The translations under genes were made by a program, and so were the position numbers. Below are positions 51,908 through 61,914 of a DNA stretch of 64,000 nucleotides, piece after piece. How positions within the stretch are numbered: position 1 is the stretch's first letter; the number at the start of each line of letters is the position of its first letter. The stretch is from assembly GCF_900327775.1 (NCBI RefSeq), contig NZ_OUMZ01000007.1, positions 545,606 through 609,605 on the forward strand, in the 5' to 3' direction. This DNA is from Roseovarius sp. EL26 (GTDB lineage Bacteria; Pseudomonadota; Alphaproteobacteria; Rhodobacterales; Rhodobacteraceae). The notes under the pieces are model-generated. The model saw nothing but the letters and a program-made list of their open reading frames with translations, was not told where the DNA came from and did no database searches.

Positions 51908-52402
51908 TCAGCCTTCGGTTTTTGGCTTGGGCGCTGACGATTTTGCACTTAGTGGGTCATCCTGGCGCTGAACCGAACCCTCGAAATGGGCGCCGGATTC
52001 AATGGCGATTGTTTTGTGGATGATGTCGCCTTCGACACGTGCGGTCGAGGTCAGGCGCACTTTCAAGCCGCGTACACGGCCAACGATGCGGCCGTTGATG
52101 ACAACGTCATCTGCTATGACTTCGCCTTTGATTGTTGCACTTTCACCAACGGTCAGAAGGTGCGCGCGGATATCGCCCTCAATTGTGCCTTCGACCTGAA
52201 TGTCACCAGTTGTTTTGATGTTGCCAGTAATATGCAGATCGGTCGACAGAATAGATGCCGGAGGTTTGGCCTTTGGTGCCGCAGCTTTGAATTCGGGCTT
52301 AGAGGCCTCGGCAGGTGCAGCATCAGCTTTGCGCTCGGGCATTGCGGATTTTGCAGCATCGGTTTTTGGGGCGGGGTCGTTGATTTTGCTCTTAGAAAAC
52401 AT
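51908..52402 (-). CDS. Bactofilin
   Basis: A 164-residue cytoskeletal polymer-forming protein. The central beta-helix (about 50-140) shows the regular Gly/Ile spacing of bactofilins (ITGNIKTTGDIQVEGTIEGDI, then ATIKGEVIADDVVINGRIVG). The N-terminal 50 residues and the C-terminal tail are Ala/Pro/Lys-rich and disordered. It overlaps the M23 peptidase gene by 11 bases, an arrangement seen where bactofilin directs the wall hydrolase. Confidence 0.95.
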   Translation of the reverse strand: MFSKSKINDPAPKTDAAKSAMPERKADAAPAEASKPEFKAAAPKAKPPASILSTDLHITGNIKTTGDIQVEGTIEGDIRAHLLTVGESATIKGEVIADDVVINGRIVGRVRGLKVRLTSTARVEGDIIHKTIAIESGAHFEGSVQRQDDPLSAKSSAPKPKTEG

Positions 52403-53717
52403 CTTTTGCAGCCTTGATATAGATCATCGGATTGACGGCCTTACCGCCGACGCGAACTTCGTAGTGTAAATGGGTGCCGGTTGAACGTCCAGTATTGCCC
52501 ATAGCAGAAATTTTCTGCCCGCGCGAGACCCGTTGACCCTTTTTGACATAGATCTTGGAATTGTGCGCATAGCGGGTTTCAATGCCGAACTCATGCTGGA
52601 TCTTGACCAGACGGCCATAACCGGATTGCCAACCGGCTTGAGTTACAACGCCATCAGCCGTTGCATAAATAGGTGTGCCGTGTGGGGCAGCAAAGTCCGA
52701 ACCACTGTGCATCCGTCCCCACCGCATGCCATAGCCCGAGGTATAGCGGAAAGCGCCTTTGACCGGCAGGGCGAAGGGGGCTTTTTGGGCGGCGATTCGA
52801 TAGAGATTCAGGCGGTCCATCTGATTAAGAATGCGATTGGCGCGCAGGGCGTCCTCAGAAGGCTCGTCGCTTTGCCCATGCGAAGAGAACGACAATGGCA
52901 TCATTGGGCCGCCATGTCCGGAATAACCGCGACGCACGGTTTTGAGCATGTTGTCGGTATTCATGCCCGCGGCGGAGAACATTTTGTCCAGTGGCTCGAC
53001 TGACACGGTCATCGCTTCTTCCAGCTGGCGGAAGATCTGATCGTTTCGATCCTTCATCAGTTGGATTTCTGTCGCCATCTCATCGGCTTCGATCAGGGCG
53101 GATTGTGCATTTTCAGTGATTTGATCGCGCTCATAGGCTGTGTCTTGCAGGGCAGCGGTCAAAAAAGCGACCTCTTGGTTTTCACCCTGGGTGTCGTTCG
53201 GCTGACCTGGCGCTGTTTCTGCGCTGTTGAGGGCAACAGTCAGTTGTGCTGCCTCATCGCGCGCAGTGTCGCGCTCATTCATCGCGCGACGCAGGGTGCC
53301 CTGAATGATTTCGATTCCGGTTTCCAACTCATGTCGGCGGGTTTCCGAAGTCAGAAGTTCGGTCTGCATCGTCGAAATCTGTTCCAGTGCAGAGTTGAAA
53401 CGTTGTTGTGCCGCGATGGCCTCTTCGGCACGGGAGTCGCGCTCTTGTGCTAATGCGTTCAGGCGTTGTTCATAGGTAAGCTGATCTCGTTTTGCCTGTT
53501 CACGGAAGTTACCCGAACCGATTGAATCCATCAATAAAATTGCAGTGGCAACGATGGCCCAAGCGACGATGGCCGAGGTTCCGGCAAAGGCAATCAGTTG
53601 CGACGCAGGGCGCAAACGAATGAATCGCGTGTCGTTGTCTGATTTAAGAAAAACCCGACGTTCGGGGAAGTTACGCTCAAGCAGAGCATTTAGTCTAATG
53701 GCAAGTCTAGTGCGCAA
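52392..53717 (-). CDS. M23 family (LytM-type) peptidase
   Basis: A 441-residue inner-membrane-anchored metallopeptidase. A membrane helix lies at about 41-65, followed by a long coiled coil (~80-240). The C-terminal M23 domain (about 310-430) has the zinc ligands HSGSDFAAPHGTPIYA and THLHYEVR, so it should be active, unlike degenerate EnvC types. It cuts peptidoglycan cross-links. The gene overlaps the bactofilin gene, suggesting localised cell-wall remodelling. Confidence 0.94.
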   Translation of the reverse strand: MRTRLAIRLNALLERNFPERRVFLKSDNDTRFIRLRPASQLIAFAGTSAIVAWAIVATAILLMDSIGSGNFREQAKRDQLTYEQRLNALAQERDSRAEEAIAAQQRFNSALEQISTMQTELLTSETRRHELETGIEIIQGTLRRAMNERDTARDEAAQLTVALNSAETAPGQPNDTQGENQEVAFLTAALQDTAYERDQITENAQSALIEADEMATEIQLMKDRNDQIFRQLEEAMTVSVEPLDKMFSAAGMNTDNMLKTVRRGYSGHGGPMMPLSFSSHGQSDEPSEDALRANRILNQMDRLNLYRIAAQKAPFALPVKGAFRYTSGYGMRWGRMHSGSDFAAPHGTPIYATADGVVTQAGWQSGYGRLVKIQHEFGIETRYAHNSKIYVKKGQRVSRGQKISAMGNTGRSTGTHLHYEVRVGGKAVNPMIYIKAAKDVF

Positions 53718-53901
53718 GTGTTCAGTCCCAGTTACCTATCCCAATGGGTAGACGCATATTTTTATTGTTAAGTTGCGTTCCCGAATGTCCATACAAAGCT
53801 GTTTGCCTTTGGGCAAGATGTTTGGCAGTGGCCTGCCGAAACACCGCCAAAAACCCCATGTGAATGGCGAAAGTTCGCCGACTTTGAGGTGAATATTCGG
53901 C

Positions 53902-54723
53902 TTACTGACTTTTTTGCTGGGCCAGCGGCCAATAAAAATCGGGTGGTAGCCCGGCCTCGGCACGCTTTTCTTCGTTGAAGGGGGGCTTCAATGCTCCGTG
54001 AAAGTACTTTCGAACCAAGGCATGGAACGCATCTTTCGGGTCCATCTCATTTCGGCCGCACAGAAAGTGAAACCATTTTGACCCGTAAGCCACATGTCCG
54101 ACTTCTTCGGCATAAATTACTTTGAGGGCCTCTACTGTCTGAGTGTCTTTGGCGGCTTCGAAAATCTCGACCATGGCCGGGGTGACATCAAGGCCCCGGG
54201 CCTCAAGCACCATGGGAACAACGGCCAGCCGCCCCATGAAGTCATCGATAGTGTCTTCAGCTGCGCGCCACATACCAGCATGAGCGGCAAGGGCACCATA
54301 GTGGCTTCCGTGCGCTTCAAGGCAGTCGCATAGAAGGTTGAAATGTTTGGATTCCTCATCGGCAGCCTTGACCCAATCGTCATAATAACCCATCGGCATC
54401 GGCGTTTCCGAAAACCGGGCGATGATATCCCAATGCAGGTCAACGGCGTTAAGCTCAATATGTGCGACGGAATGCAGAATAGCGATGCGACCTCTCGGTG
54501 ACCCCGGCTTGCGGCGGGGAACGTCACGTGGGTCAAGTAACTCTGGTTTTTCCGGTCGGGCTGGGCGCAATGGCGGCTTTGAGTCGCCAATGGCGATGTC
54601 TTTGCCAGTTTCGCGTGCGGCAAACCATCTGCGGGCGTGCGCCCGTGAAAGAGCGGTTTTTGTACGGCCATCTGCGGTGGTCAATACCTCGACGGCCATC
54701 GCTGTGAGTGTTGTTTCGGTCAC
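53902..54723 (-). CDS. DUF455 ferritin-like protein
   Basis: A 273-residue protein of the DUF455 family. The ferritin-like helical core carries candidate di-iron residues in AHIELNAVDLHWD, AADEESKHFNLL and IYAEEVGHVAYG. A GTG start at 54723, 10 bases after the bcp stop, is preferred; ATG 54699 is also possible and neither has a strong ribosome binding site. Coding continues from bcp on the same strand, so they are probably co-transcribed. The substrate is unknown. Confidence 0.82.
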   Translation of the reverse strand: MTETTLTAMAVEVLTTADGRTKTALSRAHARRWFAARETGKDIAIGDSKPPLRPARPEKPELLDPRDVPRRKPGSPRGRIAILHSVAHIELNAVDLHWDIIARFSETPMPMGYYDDWVKAADEESKHFNLLCDCLEAHGSHYGALAAHAGMWRAAEDTIDDFMGRLAVVPMVLEARGLDVTPAMVEIFEAAKDTQTVEALKVIYAEEVGHVAYGSKWFHFLCGRNEMDPKDAFHALVRKYFHGALKPPFNEEKRAEAGLPPDFYWPLAQQKSQ

Positions 54724-54733
54724 GTTTGAAACT

Positions 54734-55195
54734 TCACAGATCTTTGACAGCGGCAAGGACATCCTCGGCGTGGCCTGCGACTTTGACCTTAGGCCAGATC
54801 CGGGTAACTTTGCCGTCGCCATCGATCAAAACCGTTGTGCGTACAATGCCGAAGAATTTTTTGCCATACATACTTTTTTCTTTCCAGACACCGTAGCGTT
54901 CACAAACATCGCCTTCGGCGTCCGACAACAGCGGAATGCCGAGCGCATGTTTGTCGCGAAATTTGTCATGTTTGGTGACAATGTCCTTGGAAATACCAAA
55001 CACTTTGACGCCAAGAGATTCGAATTCAGCGTTCAACCCGGTAAAGGCAATAGCTTCTTTGGTGCAGCCCGATGTGTCGTCGCGTGGGTAGAAAAACAGC
55101 ACAACCGGCGCCGGGCGCAACAAAGAAAGGGTCACTTCGCCTTCGCCATCGCGAGGCAGAGTAAAGTCGGGGGCGTCATCGGTCGGGTTAAGCAT
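54734..55195 (-). CDS. bcp: Peroxiredoxin (Bcp type)
   Basis: A 153-residue thiol peroxidase. The peroxidatic cysteine is C44 in TSGCTKEA; the resolving cysteine normally five residues later in Bcp is missing (Ile49), but C98 (DVCERYG) remains. It would reduce hydroperoxides using thioredoxin or another thiol. It is followed by the DUF455 gene and is divergent from the AsmA-like gene. Confidence 0.92.
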   Translation of the reverse strand: MLNPTDDAPDFTLPRDGEGEVTLSLLRPAPVVLFFYPRDDTSGCTKEAIAFTGLNAEFESLGVKVFGISKDIVTKHDKFRDKHALGIPLLSDAEGDVCERYGVWKEKSMYGKKFFGIVRTTVLIDGDGKVTRIWPKVKVAGHAEDVLAAVKDL

Positions 55196-55275
55196 GGTGA
55201 TTCCTCATGGCGAAATTGTTGGTTTTATATTAGGCCGCGTCAGGCAAAGATAAAGCAGATCGCAGGAAGGCAGAT

Positions 55276-58200
55276 TTGGGCACTGAATTGACCAAAGGCA
55301 CAAAGCGCAAAAAACGCAGTATTGGCTTGCGGGTCGGGATCTGGACGGTCTCGGTTCTTTGCCTGTGCCTGGCGACGATTTTGCTTGCCCTCATTGCAGT
55401 GATGGGAATGCGCATTGACGCACCGGATTGGGTTGAGAGGCAGGTCATTGAGCGGCTCAACCGCGATACAGCAGGGTTTTCAATTGCGATAGATAATATT
55501 GCCGTCGTGCTGGAGGAGGGTTGGGTGCCCCGCCTGCAATTGCGAGGTGTGGCTTTGGCTGATGACGATGGGCGGTCTTTGGCCCGGTTGTCTGATGTTC
55601 AGACAACTGTGGCGCTAAGTTCGTTGTTACGAGGGCAGGTGAAATCACGGTCAATTTCTATTCTCGGGGCGCAGGTACTGTTGCGCCGCAATAAGAATGG
55701 TCAGATTGGCCTGACGGTGGGGGGGGCTGCACCCGCTGTGCAAGAAGCGCCAAACATGGCGGCCTTGATTGAGCAAGCGCATCAGGTGTTGGAAAATCCG
55801 CATTTCGATGCGTTGCGGCAGGTTGATCTGCGCGATTTGAATGTTCGGTTCCAAGACGCAAGAGTCGATAAGGACTGGTCGGTTGATGGTGCGATAATGT
55901 CGCTGAAACGGGATGGGCGCGACCTACAAATCAGTGGGAATTTTGCCCTTTTGGGAGCACGTGATTATGTCTCGACACTGTCTGCACGATATGGCGGCAC
56001 CATTGGTGAAGCATCTGCACGCTTTGGCGTAAGCTTTGAGGATATATCTGCCCGCGATATCGCGGGCCAATCCCCGGCAATGAGTTGGCTAGAGGCTGTT
56101 GATGCGCCGATCTCTGGATCAGTGCGTGGGGAAATCGATGCTGACGGCGCATTGTCGGGCCTGAATGCAACATTGCAGATGGCGGAAGGCGTTGTGAAGC
56201 CGAATGCGGCGGCGCATCCGATCGCGTTCTCCGCATTACGCAGCTATTTTCGCTACGATCCATCGCAGGAAAAGATTACCTTTGATGAACTGTTTGTAGA
56301 TAGCAAATGGGGGCAGCTATCGGCTTCTGGCAAAGCGCATTTGGTGGGTATGGATCAAGGCTGGCCCAATGCGATTTTAGGGCAGATCGAAATTCAGCAA
56401 TTGAATGCCAACCCTGCGGGTCTTTATCCTGAGCCGATCAATCTTGAGGGGGCACACGCTGATCTGCGGTTAAGCTTGGATCCGTTTGTTGTTACCGTAG
56501 GTGAACTTTCAATTCTGGATCAAGACCGCCGGATGATTGTGGCGGCTGAGGCTGCTGCGCAAGATAAAGGTTGGGTGGTGTCTGTCGATGCGCATCTCGA
56601 CAAAATTAGTTCCGACCGCCTACTTCAGCTTTGGCCTGAAGATTTCAAGTGGAAGCCGCGCAGCTGGATCGCCGAAAACGTGATCGATGGTCTACTGACC
56701 AATGCTCAGTTTTCTATGCGGATAGAACCAGATGAGGCACCGGATTTATACCTTGGGTTTGAGTTCGAAGAGATGTCGACGCAGTTCGTCAAGGGGTTAC
56801 CGCCGATCGAAGGTGGCACCGGGCGCGCTTCGATTGTGGGGCGGCGCTTTGTGATCAGCGCTGATGAAGGGTATGTGACACCCCCGCAAGGCGGACGTGT
56901 CGACATTGCTGGGACCAGCTTCATCATTCCTGACACCGACGTCAAAAGCGGCCCGGCTCAAGTGATGTTACGCACCAACAGCACGATTACAGCAGCTTTG
57001 GCATTGTTGAACGAAAAGCCGTTTGAGTTTTTGGATAAGGCAGGTCGTCCAGTGGTATTGGCTGATGGTCGGGCTGAGGTGCAGGGGCACATCAACCTGC
57101 TGCTCAAAAAACGTTTGCTGCTGGAAGATGTGTCGTTTGATCTGTTGGGGAAACTAACTCAGATCACAAGTGACAAGCTGATCCCTGAAAAGGTCCTGAC
57201 AGCGCAGGAACTGAGGGTGCATGCCGTGGCTGACCGTTTGGAAATTTCAGGGAATGGCCGTATAGGGCAGGTGCCGTTTGAGGCCATCTGGGGCGCTGAT
57301 CTGGGTGCCAACGGAACACCGGGAAGCCGGGTTGAAGGCTGGGTAGAACTATCAGCGCGGTTTTTGGATGAATTCCGTATCGGTTTGCCGCCTGGTAGTA
57401 TGAGCGGCTCAGCCCGTGCGCCGATAACGCTTGATCTGCCAAAGGATGGCCCCGGATCATTCAAGTTGAGTTCTGATTTGGTTGGGCTCGGTCTGCGATT
57501 GCAGGATTTGGATTGGACACATGCTGCACAAGACAAGGGCAGGCTTGAGGTCAGTGGGCGATTAGCTGAACCGGTCGTGGTTGATCAGATCATTCTGAAC
57601 GCACAAGGGCTTGAAGCGAGAGGCAATGTCAGTTTGAAACCGGATGGCGGGTTAGATCGGGCGTCGTTTACCTCTGTAAAAGCGGGAAACTGGCTAGATG
57701 CGCCGGTTGAATTGGTTGGGCGCGGGCAAGGCCTACCTCCGGCGGTGCGGGTTTTGGGCGGTGTGTTTGATGTTCGGCATGCCTCGGTTTTGAAGGGACC
57801 GCAGGATGCAGGAGGCTCTGCGAGCTCGTCGCGTGACCGTGGGCCTGTCACGATGGTGCTGGACCAGCTCAAGATCACTGATGGTATCACATTGACGAAT
57901 TTCAAAGCCGATCTCGACCTAGCAAATGGGGCGTCGGGCACGTTTACGGGCCGGGTCAATCAAGGTGGCGCGATCAGTGGCCGGATCGTTCCGCAAAACG
58001 GTGGAAGTGCCTTTGTTATCCGCTCAAAGGATGCGGGCGCGGTTCTGGCGTCGGCCGGGCTGTTGAAAAATGCCCGGGATGGCATAATGGAGCTGCGACT
58101 GGTGCCTGCGGATGAACCCGGAGAGTTCGACGGTCATATATTGGCACAAAGTATGCGTTTGACGGATGCACCGGCCATGGCGGCCCTGCTCAACGCGGTT

Positions 58201-58662
58201 AGTATTGTCGGGCTGGTCGAGCAGATGGGTGGCGATGGCATTCACTTTCGCACGGTCGAGGGGCGCTTTCACTTGGCACCCGACCGGGTGACCGTCTATT
58301 CGGGCGCGGCAACCGGTGCCTCGATGGGGATATCGGTGGATGGCTATTACGACACGAACAGTGGGCAGATGGATATGCAGGGGGTGATTTCGCCCATATT
58401 TGCGTTGAATGCTTTGGGCGGGGCCTATTCACGTAAGGGTGAGGGGCTGTTTGGCTTCAATTTCACCCTGACGGGAACGGCTGAGGATCCTGATGTTTAT
58501 GTGAACCCGTTGACCGCCCTTGCGCCGGGTTTGTTCCGAGAATTGTTCCGACGCCCTGCGCCAACGAAAGATGAAACAACTGCTGAAGCTGGAAATGAAG
58601 CCGAGGCCCAGCAAGATCCAGCCCCCAATAAAGCCCAAACAGAACGTGAGCGCGACCGATGA
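55276..58662 (+). CDS. AsmA/YhdP-like (DUF3971) envelope protein
   Basis: A 1128-residue protein with one N-terminal membrane helix (about 20-42), and then a very long periplasmic beta-rich part with the repeated AsmA/TamB-like pattern. The C-terminus ([16 protein letters not shown] segment and [21 protein letters not shown]) is characteristic of the DUF3971 / YhdP group, which is linked to phospholipid transfer to the outer membrane. It starts at TTG, with AGGAAGG 5 bases upstream. It overlaps queA by ATGA. Confidence 0.85.
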   Translation: MGTELTKGTKRKKRSIGLRVGIWTVSVLCLCLATILLALIAVMGMRIDAPDWVERQVIERLNRDTAGFSIAIDNIAVVLEEGWVPRLQLRGVALADDDGRSLARLSDVQTTVALSSLLRGQVKSRSISILGAQVLLRRNKNGQIGLTVGGAAPAVQEAPNMAALIEQAHQVLENPHFDALRQVDLRDLNVRFQDARVDKDWSVDGAIMSLKRDGRDLQISGNFALLGARDYVSTLSARYGGTIGEASARFGVSFEDISARDIAGQSPAMSWLEAVDAPISGSVRGEIDADGALSGLNATLQMAEGVVKPNAAAHPIAFSALRSYFRYDPSQEKITFDELFVDSKWGQLSASGKAHLVGMDQGWPNAILGQIEIQQLNANPAGLYPEPINLEGAHADLRLSLDPFVVTVGELSILDQDRRMIVAAEAAAQDKGWVVSVDAHLDKISSDRLLQLWPEDFKWKPRSWIAENVIDGLLTNAQFSMRIEPDEAPDLYLGFEFEEMSTQFVKGLPPIEGGTGRASIVGRRFVISADEGYVTPPQGGRVDIAGTSFIIPDTDVKSGPAQVMLRTNSTITAALALLNEKPFEFLDKAGRPVVLADGRAEVQGHINLLLKKRLLLEDVSFDLLGKLTQITSDKLIPEKVLTAQELRVHAVADRLEISGNGRIGQVPFEAIWGADLGANGTPGSRVEGWVELSARFLDEFRIGLPPGSMSGSARAPITLDLPKDGPGSFKLSSDLVGLGLRLQDLDWTHAAQDKGRLEVSGRLAEPVVVDQIILNAQGLEARGNVSLKPDGGLDRASFTSVKAGNWLDAPVELVGRGQGLPPAVRVLGGVFDVRHASVLKGPQDAGGSASSSRDRGPVTMVLDQLKITDGITLTNFKADLDLANGASGTFTGRVNQGGAISGRIVPQNGGSAFVIRSKDAGAVLASAGLLKNARDGIMELRLVPADEPGEFDGHILAQSMRLTDAPAMAALLNAVSIVGLVEQMGGDGIHFRTVEGRFHLAPDRVTVYSGAATGASMGISVDGYYDTNSGQMDMQGVISPIFALNALGGAYSRKGEGLFGFNFTLTGTAEDPDVYVNPLTALAPGLFRELFRRPAPTKDETTAEAGNEAEAQQDPAPNKAQTERERDR

Positions 58663-59708
58663 AAACCAGTGATTTTGATTTTGATTTGCCGGATGAGCTG
58701 ATCGCTGTACGCCCGGCGCGTCCGCGTCGGGCGGCGCGGCTGTTGGTGGCTCAAGGAGCGCAGATCACCGATAGCGCGGTAGATCAGCTTGGGGAATGGT
58801 TGCGACCGGGCGATAGGTTGGTTTTGAACAACACCAAGGTGATCCCTGCGCGTTTGCAGGGCGTGCGGGCTCGCGAAAGTGCGCAAGGTCTGACCGAGGC
58901 GCGTATGGAGGTCACACTGCTCAGCCCCGAGACCGATGGCACCTGGCGGGCGATGATCAAACCGCTGAAGAAGATCTGCGAAGGCGAGATCATAGAATTC
59001 GATGCCGGGCTTGAGGCGGAATTGATCGGTAAAGCAGACGGGCAGGGCATCTTGCGGTTCAATCTGACGGGGGATGGCTTTGATGCCGCTCTGGCCGGGA
59101 TCGGGTCTATGCCTTTGCCACCTTATATTGCTGCCAAACGTGCCGCCGATGCGCAGGACCATGAGGATTACCAAACCGTGTTTGCGCGCACCCCCGGTGC
59201 CGTTGCGGCGCCGACCGCATCCCTGCACTTTGACGAAGCCTTGCTGGCAGAGTTGGCCGAAAATGGGGTGGAATTCACCCATGTCACTTTGCACGTTGGT
59301 GCGGGAACGTTTCTGCCGGTCAAGGTTGACGATGTGACCACACACAAAATGCACGCGGAATGGGGGCATGTGAGCGAGCAGGCAGCAAATGAAATTCGTC
59401 AAACCAAAGCCAACGGCGGCCGGATTATACCGGTGGGAACAACTGCTTTGCGCCTAATTGAAAGCGCTGCGCGTGGTGGTGAAATCGCGCCTTGGCAGGG
59501 CGAGACTGATATTTTCATCTATCCGGGATTCGAATTTCATGTCACCGATGCATTGATGACCAATTTCCACCTGCCACGGTCAACGTTGATGATGTTGGTG
59601 TCGGCTCTGATCGGCTCTGAGGAAATACGGCAGATCTACGCCCATGCCATAGCAGAAAAGTACCGTTTTTTCTCCTATGGTGACTCTTCGTTATTGATCC
59701 CGTCCTGA
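58659..59708 (+). CDS. queA: S-adenosylmethionine:tRNA ribosyltransferase-isomerase
   Basis: QueA transfers the ribosyl part of SAM to preQ1 in tRNA to make epoxyqueuosine. The 349-residue protein has the N-terminal [17 protein letters not shown], the PLPPYI stretch, [17 protein letters not shown] and the C-terminal [14 protein letters not shown] region ([16 protein letters not shown]). The start overlaps the AsmA-like gene stop. Confidence 0.97.
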   Translation: MKTSDFDFDLPDELIAVRPARPRRAARLLVAQGAQITDSAVDQLGEWLRPGDRLVLNNTKVIPARLQGVRARESAQGLTEARMEVTLLSPETDGTWRAMIKPLKKICEGEIIEFDAGLEAELIGKADGQGILRFNLTGDGFDAALAGIGSMPLPPYIAAKRAADAQDHEDYQTVFARTPGAVAAPTASLHFDEALLAELAENGVEFTHVTLHVGAGTFLPVKVDDVTTHKMHAEWGHVSEQAANEIRQTKANGGRIIPVGTTALRLIESAARGGEIAPWQGETDIFIYPGFEFHVTDALMTNFHLPRSTLMMLVSALIGSEEIRQIYAHAIAEKYRFFSYGDSSLLIPS

Positions 59709-59811
59709 AAGGGTGCGACCGGGGCGCAGACGGCGATAACTGAGTCGCGGATAAACCAGATCAATGCGTGAGCGTCGCTATGATAGCGCGACGTGAAACG
59801 GGAGACCCGAG

Positions 59812-61083
59812 ATGTTGAAAGTCATTACCGGTACTTGGCCGCTGTTTTTGGGCATTATGTTTTTGCAGGTTGGCAATGGCATGCAAAGCACTCTGCTTGG
59901 CATCAGAGGTAATCTTGAAGGGTTTGGAACCTTTCAGATGTCATTGGTTATGGCCGGGTATTTTGTCGGGTTCCTGTTCGGCTCGCGCCTTGCACCTGAA
60001 ATGATACGCCGTGTGGGTCACGTACGGGTGTTTGCGGCTCTTGGATCGTTGCTTTCGGCGGTCGTGGTCTTGTTTCCAGCACTGACTGACCCGCTGTTTT
60101 GGGGGATCGGGCGTATCATGGTCGGGTTTTGCTTTTCCGGCATCTATGTGACGGCGGAAAGCTGGCTGAATGAAGCCGCAGAGAATGAAAATCGTGGCAA
60201 GGCGCTATCGCTTTATATTATTATGCAGATGGTTGGGTTGATTACGGCGCAGTATTTGCTGGTACTGGGCGACCCAAGCGGATTTATCTTATTCATTGTG
60301 CCTTCGGTTTTGATTTCGCTGTCGTTTGCGCCAATCCTGTTGTCGGTTAGCCCAACGCCTGCGTTTTCAACCGCAAAGCCATTGAGCTTGAAACAAATCC
60401 TGAAAATTTCGCCTTTGGGCTGTATCGGTATGTTCATGTTGGGTGGGATCTTCTCGGCGCAATTTGGGATGGTCCCGGTTTACGGGACCGAGGTGGGGTT
60501 GAGCATTGTGCAGATCTCAACTCTGGTATCAATGTTCTTTATTGCGCCATTGATCCTGCAGTTTCCTATTGGTTGGTTGTCAGATCGGATGGACCGGCGT
60601 GTGTTGATTTTCTTTGGCGCGCTGGCTTGCGGTTTTGGCGGAATTCTTGCGGTGTTCATGGGGCATGTCTATGGCTTCCTGTTGATCTCGGCGCTGATGA
60701 TCGGCGGAATGTCGAACCCGCTTTATTCCCTGCTGATCGCCTATACCAACGACTTTCTTGAGCATGATGATATGGCCGCTGCTGCAGGGGGTATGGTGTT
60801 CATCAACGGCCTGGGGGCGGTTGTTGGCCCACCAATCACGGGCTGGGCCATGGGAGTTGTTGGTCCTAGCGGCTTGTTTATGTATATCGCGTTTATGTCC
60901 TTTGCCATGGCAGGCTATGCGGCCTACCGGATGACGCAGCGTGCGGCACCCGTGGCCGATGATACCGATCTCTTTACCATGATGACGCCGACCTCATCAC
61001 CAATGGCGGTTGAGTTCGCGCAAGAAGTTGTGATCGAGAACGCAATAGAAGAACAGGAAGCGGCTGACGCGATAAAAGAGTAA
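59812..61083 (+). CDS. MFS transporter (YcaD-like)
   Basis: A 423-residue major facilitator with 12 predicted helices and a 60-residue hydrophilic acidic C-terminal tail (ENAIEEQEAADAIKE). The motif between helices 2 and 3 reads GSRLAPEMIRRVGH, and AESWLNEAAENENRGKALSLY is typical of the YcaD group. GGGAGA precedes the start. The substrate is unknown. Confidence 0.88.
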   Translation: MLKVITGTWPLFLGIMFLQVGNGMQSTLLGIRGNLEGFGTFQMSLVMAGYFVGFLFGSRLAPEMIRRVGHVRVFAALGSLLSAVVVLFPALTDPLFWGIGRIMVGFCFSGIYVTAESWLNEAAENENRGKALSLYIIMQMVGLITAQYLLVLGDPSGFILFIVPSVLISLSFAPILLSVSPTPAFSTAKPLSLKQILKISPLGCIGMFMLGGIFSAQFGMVPVYGTEVGLSIVQISTLVSMFFIAPLILQFPIGWLSDRMDRRVLIFFGALACGFGGILAVFMGHVYGFLLISALMIGGMSNPLYSLLIAYTNDFLEHDDMAAAAGGMVFINGLGAVVGPPITGWAMGVVGPSGLFMYIAFMSFAMAGYAAYRMTQRAAPVADDTDLFTMMTPTSSPMAVEFAQEVVIENAIEEQEAADAIKE

Positions 61084-61193
61084 CATTAAAGTAACAATCC
61101 TATGACACTGTAGTATTTGTTTACTGTTAATTTAATTGCGTGTGACTTAGGGTTAACTTTAACAATATGACCGAGCGAATGAAGGAGCACGCC

Positions 61194-61778
61194 ATGGTCA
61201 CCCCTGACGATGTATTGAGTTTTTGGTTGGATGATGTGGGTCCAGAGGGGTGGTATGCAGTCTCTGACACCCTTGATCAGGAGATCCGCGATCGCTTTCA
61301 AGGGGCATGGCACAATGCCCGGCAGGGGGCTTATGCCCTTTGGCTGACATATCCAAACGGCGCCTTGGCCTATATCATTTTGATGGATCAGTTCCCGCGC
61401 AATATGTTCCGCGGTAAAGCTGAAGCTTTTGCAACAGATAAGAATGCTGTTGCAGCCGCCGCCGCTTCGATCCATCGTAAATGGGATATACGCGTCGCAG
61501 AGCCCGCCCGACAGTTTTTCTATATGCCGTTTATGCATTCAGAAAACCTGTGTCATCAGGATCGCTGTGTGCGTCTAATGCTTGAGCGAATGCCAGAACA
61601 TGGATTGTCCAACTTGTTGCATGCGCAAGCGCATCGCGAGGTGATCCGTATGTTTGGTCGATTCCCATATCGCAATGAAGCGTTGCAACGCCGAACGTCC
61701 GCGCCTGAGAAAGCCTATCTAGCTGATGGTGGATATGGCGCGACATTGCGCGATCTGCAAAAGGCGAATGCGGCCTGA
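61194..61778 (+). CDS. DUF924 family protein
   Basis: A 194-residue helical protein. It starts MVTPDDVLSFWLDDVG, chosen because AAGGAG lies 6 bases upstream; earlier Met codons are not conserved. Family signatures include LILMDQFPRNMFRG and FYMPFMHSENL, and the HREVIRMFGRFPYRNE motif near the end. The function of DUF924 is not established. Confidence 0.85.
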   Translation: MVTPDDVLSFWLDDVGPEGWYAVSDTLDQEIRDRFQGAWHNARQGAYALWLTYPNGALAYIILMDQFPRNMFRGKAEAFATDKNAVAAAAASIHRKWDIRVAEPARQFFYMPFMHSENLCHQDRCVRLMLERMPEHGLSNLLHAQAHREVIRMFGRFPYRNEALQRRTSAPEKAYLADGGYGATLRDLQKANAA

Positions 61779-61865
61779 AAATAAAGGTCTTTGTGAAGAT
61801 TTGGCACTAGTGTTTTGACTGCTGGTTTAGGCTCGCGGTCATCGCTTGCATGTCGCGTTGTGGTC

Positions 61866-61904
61866 GGTTCAAAAGTAGTTTAGTGTCAAACTAAATTTTG
61901 AACC
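61866..61904. promoter_or_regulatory. Nested 39-bp dyad upstream of lpdA
   Basis: Outer arms GGTTCAAAA (61866-61874) and TTTTGAACC (61896-61904) enclose TAGTTT-AGTGTC-AAACTA (61876-61893). The inner dyad is almost the same as that before pdhA. The outer arm ends right at the lpdA ribosome binding site (GGAG, 61905-61908), so it could act as a DNA operator and also as an mRNA hairpin next to the start. Confidence 0.6.
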
Positions 61905-61914
61905 GGAGTCTCAG

